A stretch of DNA of 64,000 nt. It comes from Plantago major (Eukaryota > Streptophyta > Magnoliopsida > Lamiales > Plantaginaceae). Within the stretch, counting starts at the first letter, position 1. Every line of letters starts with the position of its first letter. Below, one piece after another: positions 26,352 to 35,400 of this stretch. Position numbers and translations under genes: made by a program. The notes below the pieces were generated by a model. The model did no database searches and had not been told where the DNA came from. It worked only from the letters and a program-made list of their open reading frames with translations. The stretch is from the NCBI GenBank assembly GCA_026545765.1, contig CM048839.1:52684677-52748676 (forward strand), written 5' to 3'.

Positions 26352-27234
26352 TGTTAATACGAAAATATGTCCAATCCGTCATAGGCGCCTTTGGAACGAA
26401 TCCTAAGGCGTCCCAAGTTGTCTGAGGATCCGAAACACTATGATACGACCCTGAGATCCGACCCTAGGCCCCTCAGGTCCGACCCATCCTGGAGGAGAAG
26501 GACAGAGAGAGCTTGAACGGTAATAGCTCTGACCCCTCCAGTTGTCCGTAACCATGGGGTCCGACCCGGACAACCATCCGGATCCAACATGACAATCTCA
26601 CCAGCAACCAAGTAAACTGGCACTAGAGAGTAAGGAGGTCCGAGCCACAAGGTCCGAATCAGAGGAGTCGGACAAACTTATGGAAGTTCCCATGACAACC
26701 AATACGCCCCGACCAAACGTCCGGACCAACCTCTTCGGACCTTGACCCGCAGCAGACTATCAAAGCCTCTAATGCTCTCACATTAATGACTAAACTACCC
26801 CTAAAAGCCCAAAGTCGAATGGGACAAGTGTCATTAATGGGCCATGGGCCTATTGAAGCCTTGGTGGCTCAATCTAGGCCTTACACTTGGCATGATCTGG
26901 TGGAAACCTACCAATTGGGGAGAAATCTATATATAGGGCACACACTCCCATGATAATGGGAAGCAATAATCACTTCCGAACCTTGACTATCACATAGAGT
27001 AGATCTTCAGTCTCTCTTGAGTAAAGTCTCAAATCGGTTTGACACTTAGCAAACCGGGTCCTAACCCCCCCCCCCCCCTTCAAGTCACTTGTGCAGGTTC
27101 TTACCAAGCTCCGGATCTCAGGCTCTAGCGCGTTGGCTCTTACTTAGTACGGAGCTTCTGACTTAAGGTTATCTTGGCCATTACCAGTGGGATAGAATAA
27201 TCTCTAAGTGGTTGGGGAACTTTTACCCTCAACA
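26352..27234 (+). repeat. 3' LTR of the Tat element
   Basis: 883 bp, same ends as the 5' LTR, preceded by the purine tract AGGGGGA. It is followed at 27235 by the second copy of the TGTTC target duplication and then, five bases later, by the CACTA exon. Confidence 0.95.
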
Positions 27235-27244
27235 TGTTCTTCAG

Positions 27245-27803
27245 GTGTCTTCAGGGGTGCAGAATACCGCCTTCGTGTACTTCAAAAGAGCGAAGCTGAA
27301 GAACGGTAGATGGGTTGACAGCAAGTACGAGGCTATTGTGGTACGTTAATTTTGGTTAAAATTCATATTTGTGTGGTACAAGTTATTATGAAAAAAATGT
27401 AACTCATGATATCTGCATTTCATGGTTTCAGGCTGAGGTGGAGGCTCAGATTGAGAGGCAGCAGGCCGAAACGGGTGAGGAGCTGACCATTGAACAGCAA
27501 AACAGCATCTTCTTAGCCGTCAACCCAATGGACAACAAAGGTCGAGTATATGGATTTGGGAGTTTCGGCCATGTGATGACTACTCATACCTACTCAGCAT
27601 CCCAGCAATCTAGACATCCGGTATTCACACAGGAGCAGGTCTCGGAGATGGTGCAGTCACAGGTGTCAGAACATGTTACGCGGCTAACAGAGGAAATGGA
27701 GCGGCGAGATAGAGCCCTTCGGGAGGAAAACGAGCATCTTCGGTTACAGATGCAGGCTTTCATGTCCAGGTTCGAGCATCAGCCACCCCCGTCCGGTAGT
27801 TAG
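27245..27803 (+). pseudogene. Ptta/TNPA-like CACTA protein, C-terminal exons
   Basis: Exons 27245-27340 and 27432-27803 continue the frame of the 12265-12564 exon in phase 0 across the Tat-bearing intron. The first shows 'FVYFKRAKLKNGRWVDSKYE', the second 'NKGRVYGFGSFG', both hallmarks of the plant Ptta/En-Spm family. The C-terminus is a heptad-like coiled coil ('VSEMVQSQVSEHV' to 'LQMQAFMSRF') and ends with TAG at 27801-27803. The acceptor AG of the first exon is at 27243-27244, only nine bases from the retroelement end. Splicing out a 14.7-kb intron is possible in principle but unproven. Confidence 0.75.
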
Positions 27804-27994
27804 ATTTTGATTTGTGTTTTTTTTATACTTTAGACTATGTACGGATATTGATTTTCATTACGGATGGTTTGTTAACTTTTGTAGAATGATTTATGTTTAA
27901 TTAAAACAATTTCCTCATTCTAGATTTACTATCGGACAGTATATTTTGTGAAACAGGTGAAATATGAAAACAGGCTGTAAATTATTTTTAAAAA

Positions 27995-28337
27995 AAATTA
28001 AAAATCTGCTTTTTTTGGCGACGGATAATTTATTCGTCGCTAAAAAGCAGATTTTAAAAAAAAAAGAAAATTCTGCTGTTTTGGCGACGGATAATTTATC
28101 CGTCACCAAAACAGCAGAATTTTCTTTTTTTTTTTAAATCTGAAAAATCCACTTTTTATATCCGTCGCTAAAAAGTCAAAGGTTTATCCGTCGCGATTTA
28201 GCGATGGATAACCTATCCGCCGTCCCGCTTCCCGTGGGACGACGACTTTTTTATCCGTCGCCAAGTCCGTTGCTAAAGACTTGGCGACGGATAGGTACTG
28301 TTTTGTCCGTCGCCAAAACAACAGTTTTTTTGTAGTG
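27995..28337 (-). repeat. Right subterminal repeats and TIR of the CACTA element
   Basis: Several CGACGGAT/ATCCGTCG copies in inverted pairs separated by A/T runs, ending in the TIR TTTTTTTGTAGTG. It mirrors the left subterminal region. Confidence 0.85.
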
Positions 28338-28375
28338 ATTGTGTTTTACATAATATATGGATTGATGGATTTTTT

Positions 28376-28435
28376 TTCTTGGGGGCGGACCCCGGGCTAA
28401 AGCCTGGGCTTGCCCTTGCTGTGGGCCCGCCCCTG
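28376..28435. repeat. GC-rich repeat end (CAGGGGCGG type)
   Basis: A short GC-rich block with internal palindromic pieces whose right edge, on the minus strand, reads CAGGGGCGGGCCCACAG. Similar CAGGGGCGG ends occur on some plant hAT-like repeats. The partner end is not seen. A similar GGGGCGGAGTCAGG motif appears at about 41080. Confidence 0.3.
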
Positions 28436-28439
28436 ATCA

Positions 28440-28829
28440 CAGACTCTTGACTAGTTGTACAACATATATATTGTGTCGTTGTACTGCTTCGACAATCCAG
28501 AGGAACAATGGCTTGTGAAATCGGAATCTACGTTGAAACGTTTCTTCAGGCTACGTCGACTTTTCAGCAAAGTAATCATTAAATAGTATGCCTGCAAATT
28601 GCTATCTCCTACAGTCGATGTATCTACGTGTATGAATTGGTCGTGGTGGAGTTTGAAGTTGTTGGATGTGGTTGTTGATGAGAGGAGTGACTTGAGCAAG
28701 TAGGTTGCTAAACTGACGATACACGTTTGAACTTGATGAACCTCTAATGGTTTGTTCACGTTCAACAAGCATCTCATCATCGTCGGAACTGTCATGAAAG
28801 TTTTGTAAGTAGTAGTTAATGAAAGACAT
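28440..28829 (-). pseudogene. PIF/Harbinger-like transposase remnant (N-terminal part)
   Basis: On the minus strand the segment begins MSFINYYLQNF, with an acidic stretch after it, then 'RRYID'. In a shifted frame it continues with motifs of the plant PIF/Harbinger ('Plant_tran', PF04827) N-terminal region: LFNDYFAEK, PEETFQRRFRF, FLWIVEAV. At least one frameshift and a stop separate the pieces. The DDE domain that should follow is missing; the sequence runs into the GC-rich block and the CACTA flank. It is a dead fragment lying about 600 bases upstream of the DUF21 gene, not part of that gene. Confidence 0.65.
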
Positions 28830-29000
28830 GTTTAGAGAGCGCTTTGAATTTTAAAATTGAAGAAGGGAGAAATTAAAGGTGTGGTGAAATTGGATGAAAA
28901 CGGTACCCCAACTTCTGCAGTGCGCCCGCACCATGGCTCACGGCTGATTCAAGGCCACTCCCGAGTAGTATAAGTGTAACTATCATCATCAAGCCTGTTA

Positions 29001-29155
29001 CTTCCTCCGTCCCTGAAATAGATTCTCATTTTGCCATTTTGGATGTCCCAAATATTTGAGAGACCCACTAGTACTATTTTATCAAAAAGTATTATTTACC
29101 TTATTTTTTCTCCACCAAAAAAAGTAAATGAGAAGCTATTCCCGGGACCGGAAAA
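29001..29155. mobile_element. Stowaway-like MITE
   Basis: Ends CTTCCTCCGTCCCTGAAATAG and a complementary CTATTCCCGGGACCGGAA, with matching AGATTCTCATTT / AAATGAGAAGC inside the ends. A TA dinucleotide precedes the left end. About 155 bp, no coding. It lies about 280 bases upstream of the DUF21 gene start. Confidence 0.7.
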
Positions 29156-29431
29156 TATAATATAAGGGTGGATTTAATTTGAATGGTCAAACGCTGAGTC
29201 AAAGACATAAAATTTGTGGTCATCTAAGATCAAACGTCTGAATTCACAGAAAATAATTAATTTAATTTAATTTAATATTTGTGCTGCTACTATGTCTAAT
29301 TGTTTGTTGTCACATATTTATCGCATCATCAATTCATCACAATCTCTCCGTACAATCGCACATACCAGACCAGACAACACCACAGTTGAGCTGAGCTGAG
29401 ATTCCGGTGGCTATAGACGACGGCGATCAGT

Positions 29432-32400
29432 ATGCACCCGATAAATGCGGTGGCAGCGATTTCATCCGTGGCGGTGCGATTAAACGGTGTGGTACCAGGC
29501 GGTGAGGTTGAGTTCGGTACAGTGTGGTGGTTCATCTATGCCGGTGTTTCCTGCCTATTGGTCCTATTCGCAGGTATAATGTCAGGTCTCACTTTGGGCC
29601 TTATGTCTCTCGGCCTCGTTGACCTCGAGATCCTCCAGCGTAGTGGCACTCCCACTGAAAAGAAACAGGCAGGTCCGTTCAACTGCTAGATTCGAGCTTT
29701 TAAGATGAAATTGAATTCTATCAATCAATTTTTACCTCCACACTGTTTCTTGCTTGCTTGCTTGTACCTTTTGATTTCTCATAATAAAGAGATCAAGTTT
29801 GTTCACTTTATTTCCTCAATTCAATTGTAACAAGTCCTTTTTGATAACCTCTTAAAGCTTGGTTTGGAGAAACTATGATACTGTTAGGATAACAAACTAA
29901 ATTGGTTTATTTTGGAAATGTTTTGAGTATGAGTTTATACTACCTGCAGAATTCAATGTGTTCCTTTACTCAAGAGAATCTTAACTATAGCATCTTGCTG
30001 GAGCAGTAAGACCTTTAACTTCTTTTTCCTTTTAAGTTATCTTTCAATAACTAAAATGTTTTCTTTGATGAACTATCAAGTATAATCTTCATGCTAACGA
30101 AAACCTGCAATCTATAGTCGAGCCATTATAATTTTTACCTTCAACTGAATACTATGTCTTGGTCTTGCTGTCTGCAGGTAGCTTTGTACTTACCTATTTA
30201 TGGGTATACTTATTTTGATCGTTAGACATGAATCAATTTGGATGATTAAATTTGAATCACTACAATATGTCTCATGCTCATTCTGATCGTTATAATATAT
30301 CCTCATCAAATCAATCTGATCGTTAGCTCAAATCACTTCAATTAGATTTTATGTTTGACTTAGTATTTGATGTAGCAATACCTTCTTGATTTTCTTCGCT
30401 CCTGACGGTTAGTGTGTTGGTTGCAGCTGCAATATTGCCAGTGGTTCAGAAGCAGCACCAGCTTCTTGTGACACTACTTCTCTGTAATGCTGCTTCAATG
30501 GAGGTAACTAAGTCATGTTTCAATTCCTTCAACTCTTGAATTTCGCTTTCCATTCAAGTAAGTCGGGCATGAGTAAATGTTTGTTTCTTGATCTGTTGGT
30601 ATGCAATAGTCACCAATCAGGAAAAATGAAAAAGTAAGAAAGATAATAGTTGTAACTAGTGTTGTTGTGGAAAATTTAGCAGAAATTTATAATGTCTCGA
30701 CTTTTATAACATGGAAAAACTATATATCTGTTATAATGGCATATTTTCTCATGATCTGGTTAATTGCCATATTTATATATGGATTTAATGTATTCATACT
30801 TCGGGTTGTGACCAAAATAGGTGTGATTACGTCTAAGATTTTAATTGTTATAGGAACTACCGAAGATGGATAAATTGTAAATTTTTAATCAGTACACAAA
30901 GCTGTACTACATCTGAGATGGCCCATAACATACTGAAAAACAATATGCTCCAGCATTATAATGACTACATTGTCATCCTTCTGAGTTGAAGAATAACAAC
31001 TTAACTAGAACATTGCTTGAGCAGGCATTATCAATGTTAGAAATCTTCAATGTGGTAAAAAAGTGCGTGAGAAAGACATTTTGTTGTTTGAAGTTTTACA
31101 ATATGAGCTGGTATATTGTAATTTGCTAACTTGGAACTTAGTGATTTATGAATGTGCCAGCAAGGTGCTCACGAGTTTTGACTTACCATATAGTGCAACG
31201 GAAAATGAGGAACAACTGATAAAATATTTAATACATGATTCAACAAATAGAGTTTTAGTTGAAGTCAGCAGAGTGGGTACTTTTGCTATTTCTTTTTTAT
31301 GATTACATGAATGATTGGACCAGTAATGGTGTTTGTATGATCCTTTAGTTTGCGCCTGCTGTTTTCGTTTCAGTATACCTGCATTTATACTTTAAGGCCT
31401 TCTTTTAGGAAAGTTCCAATTTTGTTCCTCTGAGGTAACATGGGTCCAATTTGGTCTTCGAAAGTTACATATCGTCCAATTTTGTTCCTCGAAGGAACTA
31501 AATTCAATTTTGGTCCTCTATTGTTAGATATTGGTCCCCCAATCAATAAATGATAAAAGTAACTCCATATTAATTATATAATAATACAATGACAAAATAA
31601 TCATGAATTTATGATGCAACAATTTGGGTTCAGCGCTCAATATAATGATCTATTCTATCTGAATGGGCACAAATGACGATTAGTCATTTTGACATTAGTA
31701 ATTACTCACTCCGTCCCAGAACAAATGTCACATTTGAATTTTTAAGTAATTTTCAAAGATGACTTTGACTACAAATTGCTCTTATATCATACCGGAAAAA
31801 CATTTAACAAAATTATATTATGAAAGTACACTTCATGAACCTCCGTAATATGAGTATACTAAATATTTTTTCCGATGTAATTTATGAGTAATTTGTGGTC
31901 ACAGTCGACCTAAAAATTTACTGAAAAGTCAAATGTGCCATTTGGTCCGGGGCGGAGGGAGTATCTTTTTACTAATTTTAATATCTTTTGTTTTCATATA
32001 CATAACTTTTATTAAATTGAATACTTCACTGCATCAATTGTTTTTCAATAATTTCTTTTTTTGTGTCCGTATTGTGTTACTCAAAGAGTAGAAACCAAGA
32101 TATGATAGAATGTGAGGGTGGACATATTAACGATTAGACATATCTTAATTACTCTGTCCAAACAATGGGTGAATAATACTGGTAATCGTGATAATATTAT
32201 TACCATCAAGAATGTGAACGTATGTACTTATTGAATTCCCGGAAAGTCTTTTTTTTGTTTTTTGCTTCCATGAAAACTAGCTACTATTTTGATTCATATG
32301 TTCTTTCAGCTTTAATATATTACGATCAGTTGCTGTTTTTTCCTTTTTATGTAAATTATTTGTTAAATAAAAAGGATGAAGTGACAAAAATAAAATTTCA

Positions 32401-35400
32401 ATTGTGTTTTCTAATAAAATTTATATAACCTTTGTATGTTCATGTAAATGAATTTTGATTCCCTTTCACATTTTAATTGATTGTGAGATTAAAAGTGGAA
32501 TTTTTGTAACACTAGATGGCAATGGACCTTGGGTTTTTTAAGAAACCAAAACCGGGCGCCTTGTTACTCTTGAGGACTAAAATCAGACTATGTTGCTTTA
32601 AAGGACCAAAACTGGTCTCATGTTACTTAGAGGGCCAAAAATTGAAATTCCCCCCTTCTTTTTCTTGAGAAAAGCAAAAAGTCATTTTAGGATAGATGTC
32701 AGTGTTAAATTAGGATTCCAGATCGAAAAAGTACTGAAATTGCTAAGTTGTGCAGATAGTTGATAATCTCCTCCGTTGTGCGCGGGGGCTACCATATCAC
32801 AGGTCTTGGGCAACAGTGCCTGCTGGGATCTGGGGTTGCTAATAGTGCAGGCGTAGCTCGCTATTTGGTTCGTCAAAGCGCGAAATAGCGCCATTGATAG
32901 GAAATTTATAAGATCTTAGTTAAATTCACTTTTGAGATGGGCCCAACCTTTTAGTTCATTATTAATATGCCTTTCTAAACAGTTTTTAGTCATATTCCAG
33001 ATGATGAGGAGGAAAGGAATCAGAGTTCAACGTTGATGTAGAATCCAAAGATGAGGGAGAAAATTATGCTGAACTATATAATAATATCATGATATAAATG
33101 GTTCTGAACTTCTGATCTTCATTCAGAAGTGGCTTTGGGGGGGGGGGGGGGGGGTCATTGTTATGGGATATATTTTTGAGTACTTGTTATCTTTACTAGC
33201 TACAGCAGTTTAGTAATGTCACGGGTTACTATATTTTCATTTTGAACTTGTATAGTTGTATTTATGGAGTTTTTTCATTTTTCTTTGAAAAATTTGTTGC
33301 TTTTCACTTAAAGGTAGGCATTTATGGTTTATGGTGATGTGATTTATTGACATTGGTAGTATATATATTGTTCATATTCATGTGGCTATTATTTCAAATT
33401 GCGCGCTACGGGATGATCCATTTCCCTGTGGCATTTTCGTGTGAAGGTGCTCCATGTGCTATTAGTAACTCAGCCTTATATGCTGGTTGAATTTGAAATA
33501 CTCTATAATGCTCTTAATTAAAGATTATGTTAGTCTCACTTTACAAAATAAAAAAGACCATGCCAGAAGTTTTAAGTTGAATATCTTTCTTTTATCTTGC
33601 AGGCACTTCCAATTTACCTGGATAAGATGTTCAATCAGTATGTAGCTATTATAATGTCTGTGACATTTGTTCTGGCATTTGGCGAGGTACAAATTGTTTG
33701 CCTGTTGACGAAGAATTAGTTTATACATGTATATAGTTCCACCTCGATGACTCTTTTTATACAATCCCATTTTTTCAGGTTATTCCTCAAGCAGTATGCA
33801 CTAGATATGGACTTGCTATTGGTTCAAATTTAGTTTGGCTTGTGCGGTTCCTGATGATAATTTGCTATCCAATTGCTTATCCTATTGGAAAGGTATTTAT
33901 TACATGAATTTTTTAATTTTTTTAATGCTCTTTATCCCATTGGATATGGTCTGCGATTAATAATGTTAAGAAACAATTAATATTATGCTGTAATATTAAC
34001 AGTGATGACCTATTATGCTTATTTCAGAATCAAGAGAAATGCACTCCCTCCGTCCTGATGAATTGTTTAGGTTTACTTTTTGTATGGTTTTTTAGGGGAG
34101 TGTATTATATATCTGCTAGGTAGTATTATATGCATGTAGGGTCTAACCAGCCAACCACCTCCAAGCTATCTCTGATCTGCTGATGGTGAAATGTGAGTTT
34201 CGTAGTTCCGCATGTGGTATTTGTTGAAGTGATAAAACCTTTGAAGTCGTGAAACTTGGCTGGTAGGTTACTTCGAACGTGAGCTTTGAGTCTGTAAAAC
34301 TTTTGCAGTTAGTTGCTCAATCTGCTAAGCATGACATAAGACCACTAATGTTGAGTTGTGCAATAAGTGCAAAAAAGTCCATATTGAAGATGGGAGTGCA
34401 AGTAAACCAACTAAAATCAAACAACCCGTACTCTCTATGCAAGCGTGATGAGCCTCATGACATTTCTCGACAGTTTATGTAGGATTTGTAAATAAATAAA
34501 GCATTAAATACAATTAATAGTGATTGTCCCGGAAGTTATGATACTTAAACAATAGACATTATTGTACAGAGCTATCAAAGTTCAGGATTAGGCACATTAG
34601 ATTGTTATATATTGGGTAGTATTTTTCTCTTATCGGTATATTCACTGTGGTTTGTTTACCTTTTCTGTTTTCCAACTCCAAAGAGCTGAATTAAGTGCAA
34701 CCCAATAGTGAATATCTTTGTGCATGACTCAACCTCAAACTTTTGAATTGTTCATCTGTTTTCTTTCATGCAACGGAAGCTGGTAACCACTTATTTAGAT
34801 TTTCCCTTATATTACTGAGTTTTTTAACGATTCAGATTTTGGATTGTGTACTGGGACATAATGAGGCACTGTTTAGACGTGCTCAGCTGAAGGCCCTTGT
34901 CTCTATCCACAGCCAGGAGGTAAATAATTCACTGTGCTTCTTGCTGCTGTCATTTCAATGATGTTTGATACCTCAGTATTGGAGAATGGTTGAATTTTAT
35001 AATTCACTCCAGATTATTCGCCTTAGATTGCCAAGTTTCATCAGTCACCCAAATTTTATCATCCCTTGAATAACATTGATCGTTTTTTTAATCCATCAGG
35101 CTGGGAAAGGTGGTGAACTCACACACGATGAGACAACAATTATAAGTGGAGCACTAGATCTGACAGCGAAGGTACATCTGATACTGAATTATTCCTGAAC
35201 TTTGAGCTTAATTGTTCCAGATTTTCTCTTAGTACTTTTTTTAAGAATAAAAAGGTAAATTGGTCCTTTTTTTATGAACTTAGGGTTCCCCGTTGGATTT
35301 TGAATTCTTTTGGCTCATAATAACTGGATTGTCTAAGAATTGTACTTGTAAGATATGGCTTTTAATTCAAAGTGATAGGAACTCGTAGTATCTTGCAAGA

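Larger units (their letters stand above)
12743..27234 (+). mobile_element. Ty3-gypsy Tat-lineage LTR retrotransposon, nested in the CACTA element
   Basis: Both LTRs, a primer site (TGGCGCCGTCTGTGGGA), a purine tract (about 26341-26348) and a perfect TGTTC duplication (12738-12742 and 27235-27239) are present, so the insertion is complete in extent. Parts in order: gag about 13.68-15.83 kb; protease, RT and first RNase H about 15.84-17.87 kb; a second, plant/archaeal-type RNase H about 18.05-18.47 kb; integrase about 18.66-19.80 kb; then a long 3' region with antisense ORFs at 21.8-25.2 kb. The second RNase H places it in the Tat lineage. It is broken, with about eight breaks in gag-pol. The LTRs differ at roughly 25 substitutions in 865 aligned bases by eye (about 3%), plus a few indels. 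At usual plant rates this suggests 1-2 million years. Confidence 0.93.
9496..28337 (+). mobile_element. CACTA (En/Spm) DNA transposon, internally rearranged, with a nested Tat retroelement
   Basis: The left end starts CACTACAAGAATTCTG and the right end is the complement of CACTACAAAAAAACTG. The two match imperfectly over about 28-30 bases. ATT stands at 9493-9495 and again at 28338-28340, the 3-bp target duplication typical of this superfamily. Without the nested retroelement it is about 4.3 kb. It carries subterminal CGACGGAT repeats, a TNP2-type N-terminal region and Ptta/TNPA-like exons. The catalytic DDE part of TNP2 is not visible, so the element is non-autonomous. The inverted repeat copy near 51.1 kb preserves the equivalent site without the insertion. 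Confidence 0.93.

Noticed and set aside
31063-31302. 79-codon ORF in DUF21 intron 2
   Set aside because: AT-driven open frame, no similarity to known families, inside an intron between confident exons.
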